From assembly GCA_902520835.1 (NCBI GenBank), contig CABYPD010000004.1:1-64000 (forward strand): a DNA stretch of 64,000 nucleotides, given 5' to 3'. This DNA comes from an uncultured Bacteroidota bacterium. GTDB lineage: Bacteria; Bacteroidota; Bacteroidia; Flavobacteriales; Flavobacteriaceae. A model generated the notes under the pieces. The model was not told the DNA's origin. It did no database searches and was given only the letters and a program-made list of their open reading frames with translations. The number at the start of each line of letters is the position of its first letter. The first letter of the stretch is position 1. Made by a program: the position numbers and the translations under genes. Positions 44,290-52,459 of the stretch are shown here, in pieces.

Positions 44290-45041
44290 TAAAGTTTTTT
44301 GATCATGATATTTCTAAATGACACTGGGTGACCTTCAGACTGCAAGGAAATATATCCCTCTTTTAATGGCATACCAATTTTATCAACAAAATTTAGTGGA
44401 ACTTTGTTGCCTCCAACTTTTAGATTAGTATAAGTCAAGACTTTCTCGCCTTCAACTATATGATGAATTAATGAGTCTGAATAAACAATTACTTCGACGT
44501 TAACCCAATCATCTTCGTGATAGGTCTTTGAGTTTGAATTAATACAGTGTTTTTTAGCTAATGAGTCATCAATATCAACATCAGTACCAGGTGTACAAAT
44601 ATTAGCAGTTGACCTCTCATCTTCACCCAATCCACCTAACAGTTGAGTTTCAGCACTAACTGGAAACTCTTGATCCATAAGCATAGAACTTGGGTGTTGA
44701 CAATGTAACATAATACCACTATTTTTGACAGACCAACCTGGAGCACCTTTTAAATGTTCTCCACTAAATTTATAATCAAGGCTTAAATGATAGTTTTTAA
44801 ATTTTTCCTTGGTGTAGAATATATGTCCAAATTTCTCTTCAAATTCATCATATTGTTCATAAGAAACATTCATCTGTCCATCACTAGCTTTAAAAGTATC
44901 ATTATAATTATCACCAAAGTCATGATATCTAATCTTCACTTCCCAGCCATCTAAAGATTCACCATCAAAAATTTTTTTCCATTCATTTTCTTTGCTACAA
45001 GAACAAAAGACGATTAATATAAATACAAATATTTTTTTCAT
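44289..45041 (-). CDS. DUF1080 (3-keto-disaccharide hydrolase-like) lipoprotein
   Basis: A lipobox (ILIVFCSC) precedes a DUF1080 jelly-roll: 'WKKIFDGESLDGWEVK', 'YHLSLDYKFSGEHLKGAPGWSVKNSGIMLHCQHPSSM', 'VSAETQLLGGLGEDERSTANICTPGTDV' and 'GYISLQSEGHPVSFRNIMIKKL'. These domains occur in 3-keto-disaccharide hydrolases and in many secreted sugar-active proteins. The upstream gene (45077) is separated by 35 bases. Confidence 0.85.
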   Translation of the reverse strand: MKKIFVFILIVFCSCSKENEWKKIFDGESLDGWEVKIRYHDFGDNYNDTFKASDGQMNVSYEQYDEFEEKFGHIFYTKEKFKNYHLSLDYKFSGEHLKGAPGWSVKNSGIMLHCQHPSSMLMDQEFPVSAETQLLGGLGEDERSTANICTPGTDVDIDDSLAKKHCINSNSKTYHEDDWVNVEVIVYSDSLIHHIVEGEKVLTYTNLKVGGNKVPLNFVDKIGMPLKEGYISLQSEGHPVSFRNIMIKKL

Positions 45042-45076
45042 AATATAAAGTTGTTAAATAAAGTTAGTAAAAACAT

Positions 45077-45901
45077 TTAACCCTTCAGACCAGCTGCTTT
45101 TAAAAATAATTCGAAAATTCTGTCGCCGAAAAAACCTCTTACAAATAACATTAACCTAGCACCATAGCCAACTAAATATCTCTTTTTTGGATTTTTTGAC
45201 AAAATTATTTTTTCAACACATTTTGCAACAACAATTGGGTGAGAACCAATTGGGTTCTGAATATTTTTTTTCAGTCCTCTGATCATAGCTTGATTTAATT
45301 TATGATAGGGTGATTTTTTTGAGTTCTTTTCTAAATTTTCTAACATAATATTTCCAAATTCAGATACAATCATTCCAGGTTGTAATAATGATATGTTAAT
45401 TCCGAATTTTTTAACCTCAAATCCTAAACAATCAGACCATCCCTCTATGGCATGTTTTGTTGAGTGATACCAAGACCCTAATGGAGTATAAATTTTACCT
45501 CCTACTGATGAAGTATTAATAATTAATCCACTATTTTTTTTTCTCATGTGAGGAAGTACTTCTTTTGTCATTCTTGCTAGCCCAAATAAATTAACATCAA
45601 ATTGATATTTAGCTCTATCTATTGATATATCCTCGACGGCTCCCCACAAACCAAAACCAGCATTATTCCATAATACATCAATTTTTTTCTCAATTTTAAT
45701 TACATGTTCAACAATATTTATAATTTCATTTTCATTAGTTACATCAAGTTTTAAAGCAAATCCACCAGCACTTATAATAGGTTGCATTCTATCTAACCTT
45801 CTTGAACATCCGTATACTATAAATTTCTTTTTTGCAAGATATACTGCTGTTTCTAAGCCAATTCCTGACGATGCTCCTGTAATTAAGATGACTTTTGACA
45901 T
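45077..45901 (-). CDS. Short-chain dehydrogenase/reductase, SDR family
   Basis: Standard SDR features are complete: 'ILITGASSGIGLETAVYLAKK' (glycine-rich NAD(P) motif), 'LWNNAGFGLWG', and the catalytic Ser-Tyr-Lys in 'NTSSVGGKIYTPLGSWYHSTKHAIEGWSD'. The C-terminal region 'FVRGFFGDRIFELFLKAAGL' resembles the SDR branch acting on lipids or retinol-like molecules. Substrate is unknown. It lies 14 bases after the PH-domain protein gene. Confidence 0.88.
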   Translation of the reverse strand: MSKVILITGASSGIGLETAVYLAKKKFIVYGCSRRLDRMQPIISAGGFALKLDVTNENEIINIVEHVIKIEKKIDVLWNNAGFGLWGAVEDISIDRAKYQFDVNLFGLARMTKEVLPHMRKKNSGLIINTSSVGGKIYTPLGSWYHSTKHAIEGWSDCLGFEVKKFGINISLLQPGMIVSEFGNIMLENLEKNSKKSPYHKLNQAMIRGLKKNIQNPIGSHPIVVAKCVEKIILSKNPKKRYLVGYGARLMLFVRGFFGDRIFELFLKAAGLKG

Positions 45902-45914
45902 TCCGATTTAAAAT

Positions 45915-47423
45915 TTACATCCAACTTCTATTGGACAGCTCTACTTTATAAATAAGGTTATCAGTTATTAACTTTAATTTATTAAAATCAATAAAGCTAA
46001 ATCTAATCATGCCTCCTGCAGTACAAATCGTTAAATCTGCTAAATTTAATCTTTTATACCAGATATCCTGATCAATAACAATAGATTGAATTTTGTGGAT
46101 TTCAATAATTCTAGTTTTGATATCCCAAAATCCAGATTGAACCTTTATAAAATTTTCTGAAACACTCAAGAAACTATTTTTATAAAGTCTGTAGGAAATT
46201 AAAAATGAAAACATTATAAAAATTAATTGAATTACCAAATAATTAATTGTTTCAAAAAAATTAAAAAAATAATTTAAAGTGAAGAATATAGCTGATGGTA
46301 AAATTCCTATCAAGAAAAGATTAACAAAAAACTTTCTGATATTTGGTTTAATTAAAATCTCATTTTTATCATTTGATTTATAAATAAATTGAAATATTTT
46401 TTTTCTATCAAAGGAATTTGCACCAGGAATGTAAACCTTTGAGCCATCATTTGATTTTTCACTTGAAGTGCTAATACTACTTGATGCTTGATAAATAACT
46501 ATATTACACAAATCTATTTTATTTTGAATCCAATTTTGGGTATAAGAAAAAACTTGAACTTTATTGGGTGACATCAGTATAGTTTTTGAAGAAATTAAAC
46601 CATAACTTAACGTCAAATTATTATTTAACTTTTTAGCTGAAAATCTGTAAAATTTAATTACAGTAGAAATTAAGTTTGATGAAAAAACAGCAAAAATAAT
46701 GATCACTGTATAAATTAAAATTGCAACAAATCCAAAATTTCCACTTTTAATGAATGAAGAAAAACTTGGAATTATGTTGATATTTAAAGCATTTAAATAT
46801 TCAAGCGCTCCAAAAAACAAGGCTACAATAAATCCTAAAGTCTGAAAATATCTCGATGTCAAACCAATTTTGATTAAAGTAAAAAAATCTATCTCTAATT
46901 CGTCAACGTTAATTGTTTTTTTAATTTCAATTTTTGAATCATTATTCTTTAAAAAATCGGTGAATTTTTTAATATCTAATGCTATATTTTTATCAACAGC
47001 TTTAATACTTACTTCTTTGGAGTCGGATCCAGCTGTATCCATTTGAATTTCATATAAATTGAGTATTTTATGAATAAAGTTTTGATTTAGATTTATTTGC
47101 TGAATCTTACTTAGGGGAACGCTTAATTTAGTTTTCTTAAAAAACCCTTTTTTTATAATAAAGTCATTTTTATCAAAATCAAATTGGAATGTAAAATATT
47201 TGAAATCAATGAATGTAATAACAGCGGTAATTAATGCAGTAATTAAAATGGTTATTATAAAAAAAACTATATCAAAATCATTGATCATTGGAATAATTAA
47301 AAAAATCAAAAAGTTTTTAACTATTTTAATGAATTTATCAAAGAAAATAACCAACATTCCTGTTTTCGATTGTCTTTGTTCAATAGAAAATGTTTTAATT
47401 AATAAATTATCAAGCTTAGACAA
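45915..47423 (-). CDS. Bacterial PH-domain membrane protein (YdbT-like)
   Basis: 502 residues with three membrane-linked bPH2 repeats; recognisable units are 'KNDFIIKKGFFKKTKLSVPLSKIQQINLNQNFIHKILNLYEIQMDTAGS', 'NLTLSYGLISSKTILMSPNKVQVFSYTQNWIQNKIDLCNIVIYQASSS' and 'ENFIKVQSGFWDIKTRIIEIHKIQSIVIDQDIWYKRLNLADLTICTAGG'. Each ends in a short strand with a characteristic TAG/ASS. The YdbS-YdbT pair is widespread and, as known in Bacillus, protects against antimicrobial peptides such as rhizocticins and amylocyclicin; function here is an inference. Confidence 0.82.
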   Translation of the reverse strand: MSKLDNLLIKTFSIEQRQSKTGMLVIFFDKFIKIVKNFLIFLIIPMINDFDIVFFIITILITALITAVITFIDFKYFTFQFDFDKNDFIIKKGFFKKTKLSVPLSKIQQINLNQNFIHKILNLYEIQMDTAGSDSKEVSIKAVDKNIALDIKKFTDFLKNNDSKIEIKKTINVDELEIDFFTLIKIGLTSRYFQTLGFIVALFFGALEYLNALNINIIPSFSSFIKSGNFGFVAILIYTVIIIFAVFSSNLISTVIKFYRFSAKKLNNNLTLSYGLISSKTILMSPNKVQVFSYTQNWIQNKIDLCNIVIYQASSSISTSSEKSNDGSKVYIPGANSFDRKKIFQFIYKSNDKNEILIKPNIRKFFVNLFLIGILPSAIFFTLNYFFNFFETINYLVIQLIFIMFSFLISYRLYKNSFLSVSENFIKVQSGFWDIKTRIIEIHKIQSIVIDQDIWYKRLNLADLTICTAGGMIRFSFIDFNKLKLITDNLIYKVELSNRSWM

Positions 47424-47426
47424 AAT

Positions 47427-47945
47427 TTATTTTTTTAATTTTTCAATTTTTGCAGAAACGAATTCTTTCCATTTTTCTGCATCCTCTTTAGAAAGACCTT
47501 TAATGCTAATATCAGTATACGAACCACCTGCCGTATAAAATTGAATAGATGATAAATCAAATATTCGTGAGATAAAACTTTGGTGTATGGCTAAATGCTG
47601 AATTCTATTATAAGGAATTATAGTGGTTGACGTAAAAATTACTCCCGATGAATATATCAAATCATGATCACGGAAAGCATATTTTTTTTTTTGAAAGCTA
47701 ATTCTAGTAAAAGAAAATATTAATATAAATAGAACTATAAATGAAATATAAATAGCAATTGAATAATTATCAAGTATTTCAATATTTGATATTATAACAC
47801 AGCCAATAAAAGAAATTATAAACCATATCGTTCTATTGATCAACATAATGAATATGTATTTATCTTCGATTTTCGATAATTCAACTTGCTCGACTTGAGG
47901 AATATTTTCCTTAAGTATTTTATTATTGGTAAAAGAGTTTTTCAA
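47427..47945 (-). CDS. Bacterial PH-domain membrane protein (YdbS-like)
   Basis: I use the TTG at 47945 (KNSFTNNKILKENIPQVEQV), 11 codons inside the longest frame, since the earlier part looks like AT-rich intergenic translation; the longer start at 47978 remains possible. Two membrane helices ('TIWFIISFIGCVIISNIEI', 'SIAIYISFIVLFILIFSF') precede one bPH2 domain ('HDLIYSSGVIFTSTTIIPYNRIQHLAIHQSFISRIFDLSSIQFYTAGGSYTDISIKGLSKEDAEKWKEFVSAKI'). It is three bases from the YdbT-like gene and is the smaller partner. Confidence 0.8.
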   Translation of the reverse strand: MKNSFTNNKILKENIPQVEQVELSKIEDKYIFIMLINRTIWFIISFIGCVIISNIEILDNYSIAIYISFIVLFILIFSFTRISFQKKKYAFRDHDLIYSSGVIFTSTTIIPYNRIQHLAIHQSFISRIFDLSSIQFYTAGGSYTDISIKGLSKEDAEKWKEFVSAKIEKLKK

Positions 47946-48095
47946 ATGAATATTTTTAACAAAGATAATTAAGAGCAATTAATTATATCCATGATTAAAA
48001 AATCTAAAACATACTAATTAAAGTCATTATTAATAAAATTGAATTAAAAAGGGATTAATTTTAAATACAATTGATTTTTTTTTGGATTCATAAAA

Positions 48096-48119
48096 TAAAA
48101 AACCCCCATAAATGGGGGC
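48096..48119 (-). terminator. Rho-independent terminator of the cold-shock gene
   Basis: On the minus strand a stem GCCCCCA-type arm pairs with TGGGGG around a short AT loop and is followed by TTTTTT. It lies 27 bases past the stop of the CspA-like gene. Confidence 0.82.
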
Positions 48120-48145
48120 TGTTCTTCTAGTTATTTTGTTAAAAA

Positions 48146-48340
48146 TTAACTAACAACTTTAACGTTAAAAGCATTCATGCCTTTTTTTCCTTCTTTTAGC
48201 TCATATTCAACTTCATCATCTTCATTGATTCTATCAACTAGACCTGTTGAATGAACAAAATACTCTTCACCTGACTCATTGTCTTTAATAAAACCGAAAC
48301 CTTTGGTGACGTTAAAAAATTTTACTTTTCCTGTGTTCAT
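48146..48340 (-). CDS. Cold shock protein, CspA family
   Basis: The 64-residue protein is a single cold-shock domain with RNP1 'KGFGFI', RNP2 'EYFVH' and the opening 'GKVKFFNV' and ending 'GMNAFNVKVVS'. It binds single-stranded RNA or DNA and prevents secondary structure at low temperature. It is monocistronic, terminated just downstream, with a 92-base gap to a divergent small basic protein gene, part of which may be its cold-responsive leader. Confidence 0.93.
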   Translation of the reverse strand: MNTGKVKFFNVTKGFGFIKDNESGEEYFVHSTGLVDRINEDDEVEYELKEGKKGMNAFNVKVVS

Positions 48341-48392
48341 AAATAATAATATTAGATCGCGAATCTAGTTTAAATAATTGATTAATAGCATA

Positions 48393-48400
48393 TAAATTTG
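48393..48400 (+). promoter_or_regulatory. Candidate -7 box TAAATTTG of the small basic protein gene
   Basis: This octamer fits TAnnTTTG and lies 33 bases upstream of the ATG at 48433. A weak TTTA is near the expected -33 position. Only moderately convincing in AT-rich DNA. Confidence 0.35.
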
Positions 48401-48432
48401 AATATTTAACTTTATAATTTAATATTTATACT

Positions 48433-48564
48433 ATGTCAAGTAAATTTTTTGGTAATAGAATACAAAAAAAATCTCCAAGGAATAAGGGGGTAAAACAAAA
48501 TTTTAATAATAAAAATAATAAATCAAAATCATCAGGTGTAAGGAAGGTAGGAAGAGGGGGATAA
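48433..48564 (+). CDS. Small basic protein, 43 residues, divergent from cspA
   Basis: An ATG opens 43 codons ('MSSKFFGNRIQKKSPRNKGV' ... 'KSSGVRKVGRGG') ending with TAA two bases before the convergent HupE gene. The product is strongly basic (Lys/Arg/Asn-rich, no acidic residue) with a Gly-Arg-rich tail, as in small RNA- or ribosome-associated proteins. I recall similar short proteins next to cold-shock genes in flavobacteria, but have no function to assign. It was not on the list of long frames because of its size. Confidence 0.6.
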   Translation: MSSKFFGNRIQKKSPRNKGVKQNFNNKNNKSKSSGVRKVGRGG

Positions 48565-48566
48565 AC

Positions 48567-49313
48567 CTAGATTAAACTCTCTATAAACCAATAAAGACCA
48601 AAGATCCCTATTAAAATTGATGCGGGAATTTTAAGTTGATTATTACTTTTATATTTTCTAAAAATTAATCTAATTAAAATAAAAGCTACTAATAAAACTG
48701 TAAGTTGACCAATCTCAACACCAACATTGAAAGCTAGTAATAAAGAAATAAAATTATCTTTTGGTAAGCCATACTGTGAAAGTAAAGCTGCAAATCCAAG
48801 ACCGTGAAGTAATCCAAAAATAAAAACAATTAATGGTCTCCATTTTGTAGTTTGCTTAAATAAACAATTTTCAAAGGCAACCCAAACGACAGATAGAAAA
48901 ATTAATGGCTCAACAACAGATAATTGTAGCTTAACAAATCCTAAAGCAGCAAGAGCTAATGTAATACTGTGAGCCAAAGTAAATGCTGAAACCTGTAATA
49001 TTAATGATCTAAATTTTAGAGTTGAAAAAAATAAACCAAGGACAAAAAGAATGTGATCAATACCCTGTGGAATAATATGCTCAAACCCTGCTTTAATAAA
49101 AATATAAACCTTTTTTATCCAAGTCATTGCGTTAAGCCTTCGAATTCTTTGTCTTTTTAATGCAGCATTATATTCAGCAGCAATTTGATCATTTTCAAAT
49201 GTTAGTTGACCACGTTCAATCTCAGATATAACAAGTCTTTCAGGATTATGAGAATTTGCTGTAAGACTTGTAAATAATAAAATTAAAGTAAAACTTACTC
49301 TGTTTAATCTCAT
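48567..49313 (-). CDS. HupE/UreJ family membrane protein
   Basis: Signal-like start (LFTSLTANS) and a charged segment of about 50 residues, then six hydrophobic helices with the family motifs 'AGFEHIIPQGIDHILFVLGLFF', 'FTLAHSITLALAALG' and 'FIFGLLHGLGFAALL'. HupE/UreJ proteins are nickel or related permeases, but this subgroup is common in marine Bacteroidetes without urease or hydrogenase. The cargo is not known. It follows the M3 peptidase gene by 15 bases and probably shares its transcript. Confidence 0.84.
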   Translation of the reverse strand: MRLNRVSFTLILLFTSLTANSHNPERLVISEIERGQLTFENDQIAAEYNAALKRQRIRRLNAMTWIKKVYIFIKAGFEHIIPQGIDHILFVLGLFFSTLKFRSLILQVSAFTLAHSITLALAALGFVKLQLSVVEPLIFLSVVWVAFENCLFKQTTKWRPLIVFIFGLLHGLGFAALLSQYGLPKDNFISLLLAFNVGVEIGQLTVLLVAFILIRLIFRKYKSNNQLKIPASILIGIFGLYWFIESLI

Positions 49314-49328
49314 TTAGTGAGGATAAAT

Positions 49329-51479
49329 TTAATCCAAAGATCCGTCCAAGCCTCTTACTTTTAAAAGTGGTTCAATAATTGGTTTACGTCCTCTAAAGTT
49401 TATATATAGATCCATTGCTTCTTCAGTAGAACCTTTTTCATAAATCTCTTTTCTTAATCTTGATGAAAGATTTGAATCAAAAACATTTCCAATTTCCTTA
49501 AAAGCTTCAAAAGCATCAGAGTCTAGTACTGCTGCATGAATATAACTGTAATAACCTGAAGAGTATCCACCTGAAAAAATATGAGCAAAGTATGTACTTC
49601 GATATCGTGGCGCTATTTCATCAATCAAACCAATTTTATTCAAAGATTTTTTTTCAAAATCATTAGAGTTGCTTAAGATATCTTCTTTTGTTAATGTATG
49701 CCAATCCATATCCAATAATGAAGCTGCTAAGTACTCAGTATTGATGAAACCTTGATTAAATTTTGCAGCTTTCAATAGCTTTTCAACTAATTCATCAGGA
49801 ATTGATTCTCCGGTCTGGTAATGTACCGCAAAAGATTTTAAAACTTCAGGCTCACTAACCCAATGCTCAAGTAATTGTGATGGTAACTCAATAAAATCTC
49901 TTGGGCCAGAAGTTCCTGCCATACTTCCATAAGTTACATTTGTTAAAATACCATGCATAGCATGACCAAACTCATGAAATAAAGTAACAGCATTTTCAAA
50001 ACTCAATAATGATGGATTATCACCAACAGGGGCAGGAAAGTTACATACATTTACAACTATTGGTCTTTCTCTCCCATCTAAATTTGATTGACCTTTAAAA
50101 CTGCTCATCCAAGCTCCGCCTCTTTTATTTGATCTGGTAAAATAGTCACCAATGAACATAGCTAAATGACTTCCATCTTTATCAGTAACTTCCCAAATAC
50201 GTGCATCTGGATGATACAGATCAATATCAAAAATTTCTCTAAAATTTAATCCCCACAACTTATTAGTAGTGTTAAAAACACCTTGGATTACATTATCTAA
50301 AGACAAGTATGGTCTAATTGCTGATTCATCTAAATCATATTTTTGTTTTCTGACTTTTTCTGAGTAATGCCACCAATCCCATGCAGCTATTTTAAAATCT
50401 TTACCCTCAGCATCTGCAACTGCTTGCATATCATCAACTTCTGCCTTAGCTCTTTTGAGTGCAGGTTTCCAAAGCTGAATTAATAAATCATATACTTCAT
50501 CAGGACTCTTTAACATATTTTCTTCAAGTACATAATGTGCATGAGTTTGATAACCCATTATGTTTGCTCTTTCAACTCTAAGTTTTGCTATTTGAACAGC
50601 AATTTTTTTATTATCAGTTTCATTATTATTATCACCTCTCATAACATATGAATTATATAACTTTTCCCTAAGATCTCTTCTTGTTGACTCTGTCAAAAAG
50701 GGATACATGCTCGTTCGGTGAGGGGTAAAAAGATATTTATCTTTATATTTTTCTCTATCATTATCAGACTCAGCATTATCCATTTTTTGAGTTGCTGATT
50801 CGTAAGCCGCTGAGATTACACTCTCTGATAAACCATCTAGATCTGAATTATCTAAAATCAACTCAAATCCATTTGTTTCTGCAAGTAAATTTTGACCAAA
50901 AGCAGTTGTAAGTTCAGAAATTTTAGAATTTATTTCTACAATTTGTTTTTTTTCAGAGTTACTTAATAATGCTCCACTTCTTACAAACCTTTTTCTAGTA
51001 TCACTTAATAATTTTTGTTGTTCTTTTGATAGATTTAAATTTTCTCTATCATTCCAAATTAATTCAACACGATTAAACAGATCTTCGTTTAGCCTAATCT
51101 TATCGTAGTGAGCAGAAAGCATAGGACTTAAATCTCGTTGTAATTCTTGTAATTGAGAATTGGTATTAGAACTAGCTAAGTTTGAAAAAACACGTTGTAC
51201 CTTACCTAAAAGCTTCCCGCTTCTTTCAAGCTCTTCAATTGTATTTTCAAACGTGGGTTCTTGAGTGTTATCAACAATAATATCAATTTCTTTTAAATTT
51301 TCTTCCATTCCTTTTTTAAAAGCAGGCATATAATGCTCATCTTTTATATCCAAAAATGGGGGAACTTCAAACTGTGTATTCCATTCTTGGAAGAATGGAT
51401 TAATATTTGGGTCTAATTTAAATTTTTGTTCGCAAGATACAATTAGAATTAAGCCTAAAATCAATAAAATATCTTTCAT
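49329..51479 (-). CDS. M3 family peptidyl-dipeptidase (Dcp-like), lipoprotein
   Basis: I use the ATG at 51479, which begins a lipoprotein leader (KDILLILGLILIVSC, Cys17); the longer frame adds 22 non-leader residues. Peptidase M3 is shown by 'LFHEFGHAMHG' with the first zinc His near residue 502, then 'INTEYLAASLLDMDWHTL' and 'YFAHIFSGGYSSGYYSYIHAAVLDSDAFEAF'. It cleaves dipeptides from the C-terminus of short peptides. Length 716 fits bacterial Dcp. A TATATTTG box lies about 23 bases upstream. Confidence 0.92.
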   Translation of the reverse strand: MKDILLILGLILIVSCEQKFKLDPNINPFFQEWNTQFEVPPFLDIKDEHYMPAFKKGMEENLKEIDIIVDNTQEPTFENTIEELERSGKLLGKVQRVFSNLASSNTNSQLQELQRDLSPMLSAHYDKIRLNEDLFNRVELIWNDRENLNLSKEQQKLLSDTRKRFVRSGALLSNSEKKQIVEINSKISELTTAFGQNLLAETNGFELILDNSDLDGLSESVISAAYESATQKMDNAESDNDREKYKDKYLFTPHRTSMYPFLTESTRRDLREKLYNSYVMRGDNNNETDNKKIAVQIAKLRVERANIMGYQTHAHYVLEENMLKSPDEVYDLLIQLWKPALKRAKAEVDDMQAVADAEGKDFKIAAWDWWHYSEKVRKQKYDLDESAIRPYLSLDNVIQGVFNTTNKLWGLNFREIFDIDLYHPDARIWEVTDKDGSHLAMFIGDYFTRSNKRGGAWMSSFKGQSNLDGRERPIVVNVCNFPAPVGDNPSLLSFENAVTLFHEFGHAMHGILTNVTYGSMAGTSGPRDFIELPSQLLEHWVSEPEVLKSFAVHYQTGESIPDELVEKLLKAAKFNQGFINTEYLAASLLDMDWHTLTKEDILSNSNDFEKKSLNKIGLIDEIAPRYRSTYFAHIFSGGYSSGYYSYIHAAVLDSDAFEAFKEIGNVFDSNLSSRLRKEIYEKGSTEEAMDLYINFRGRKPIIEPLLKVRGLDGSLD

Positions 51480-51501
51480 AAAAGTGGATTTTGATAGTTG
51501 A

Positions 51502-51509
51502 CAAATATA
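51502..51509 (-). promoter_or_regulatory. Candidate -7 box TATATTTG of the M3 peptidase gene
   Basis: On the minus strand the octamer matches TAnnTTTG and ends 23 bases before the chosen start at 51479. No clear -33 TTTG at 19 bases was found, so support is moderate and also backs the downstream choice of start codon. Confidence 0.38.
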
Positions 51510-51536
51510 ATATTTTTGATCAACTGGTTTTACAAT

Positions 51537-51567
51537 AAAAAACAAAAACCCTACTAATTGCAGGGTT
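51537..51567 (-). terminator. Rho-independent terminator between the DUF1579-like and M3 peptidase genes
   Basis: On the minus strand AACCCT and AGGGTT pair around a nine-base loop, followed by TTTTTGTTTTTT. It can end the transcript of the DUF1579-like gene upstream. The 179 bases between it and that gene's stop (51568-51746) hold no frame I can support. Confidence 0.6.
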
Positions 51568-51746
51568 GTAAGAATATGTCATGTAGCGGTAAACTTGCTC
51601 CCCCTATTATTCAAAGTTGCAGAACAAGTCAAATTATTTGTGAATGATGTTTGATATTAAATCATCCACTCTAGTTTAAATGTATCTCTAGGCTATTTGA
51701 GAGGGTTAGAAGGATGAGAACTAAAAGAAAAGGAGATGCCTATGAT

Positions 51747-52265
51747 TTAGATTTTGTTTGCCTTTGAGAATATTCGAAGTAGATTGTCACCTTTTTTATC
51801 TTTTATAACGATATTTACATGAATGGTGTCATCAGAACTAAAAGCCTCAATTATTTCTCCACTAGTTTCATTATTTGAGAAATCGACATAATTCCAAGTC
51901 ATTGTTTTTTTACTCTGATTCCACTTTCCTGTCCAAAAAGAATTACTACCGTCGCTTTTAAATTCCCATCGATTGAACTGCTTTAAATTTTGGTCATAAC
52001 GAATGATATGTTTACTAGTCTCATCACTATTATGGGTCATCATTTCAAGGTAGTTATTTGAAAGGGTTAATTTTGAATCTGTAATTCCTCGTGTTTCAAA
52101 ACTTTTAGATACCCAAATAGATTCCTCAAAAACCACACTATTTTTCCATTTACCTTCCCATTTTGATATTACATCAAACACCTCATTTTTAGATAAATTT
52201 TGTCCATATAAATTGTATGTAACGAAAACGGGATATACAATAAATAAGAATATGATTTTTTTCAT
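51747..52265 (-). CDS. Secreted DUF1579-like protein
   Basis: A signal peptide (MKKIIFLFIVYPVFVTYNLYGQ) precedes about 150 residues of a lipocalin-like fold: 'ISKWEGKWKNSVVFEESIWVSKSFETRGITDSKLTLSNNYLEMM', 'HIIRYDQNLKQFNRWEFKSDGSNSFWTGKWNQSKKTMTWNYVDFSNNE' and 'DTIHVNIVIKDKKGDNL'. W-E-G-x-W and the W-T-G-x-W-N block match DUF1579/DUF1579-like proteins of unknown function. It stands alone between tRNA-Asn and a terminator. Confidence 0.72.
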   Translation of the reverse strand: MKKIIFLFIVYPVFVTYNLYGQNLSKNEVFDVISKWEGKWKNSVVFEESIWVSKSFETRGITDSKLTLSNNYLEMMTHNSDETSKHIIRYDQNLKQFNRWEFKSDGSNSFWTGKWNQSKKTMTWNYVDFSNNETSGEIIEAFSSDDTIHVNIVIKDKKGDNLLRIFSKANKI

Positions 52266-52275
52266 TTTACGAATA

Positions 52276-52310
52276 TAAAAAAACCGCTACACTTTCATAG
52301 GATAACGGTT
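52276..52310 (-). terminator. Terminator of tRNA-Asn
   Basis: On the minus strand AACCGTTA and TAGCGGTT pair (one U-G) around a 13-base loop, followed by a run of seven T. It starts 17 bases past the tRNA 3' end. Confidence 0.78.
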
Positions 52311-52326
52311 ATATCATTATAAGTTG

Positions 52327-52400
52327 CTCCCCCTCTTGGGCTCGAACCAAGGACCCTCTGATTAACAGTCAGATGCTCTAACCAACTGAGCTAAGGAGGA
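52327..52400 (-). tRNA. tRNA-Asn (anticodon GTT)
   Basis: 74 bases fold as a full cloverleaf. The acceptor stem pairs TCCTCCT with AGGGGGA (one U-G), the D arm is GCTC/GAGC, the anticodon arm TCTGA-CTGTTAA-TCAGA has GTT, and the T arm CTTGG-TTCGAGC-CCAAG follows. The discriminator base is G and CCA is not encoded. It is on the same strand as rseP and the DUF1579-like gene and has its own terminator. Confidence 0.97.
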
Positions 52401-52459
52401 ATTTAAGTGACGGCAAATATAAATATATTTTGAATTAAATTTAAGGTATAAATTATTTT

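Noticed and set aside
48361-48375. Short inverted repeat TAGAT...ATCTA before cspA as a riboswitch or cold-sensing hairpin
   Set aside because: Only five paired bases around a five-base loop, with no known thermosensor pattern.
51568-51746. Possible small RNA or gene in the gap after the DUF1579-like gene
   Set aside because: No open frame of believable composition and no stable fold beyond the terminator were seen.
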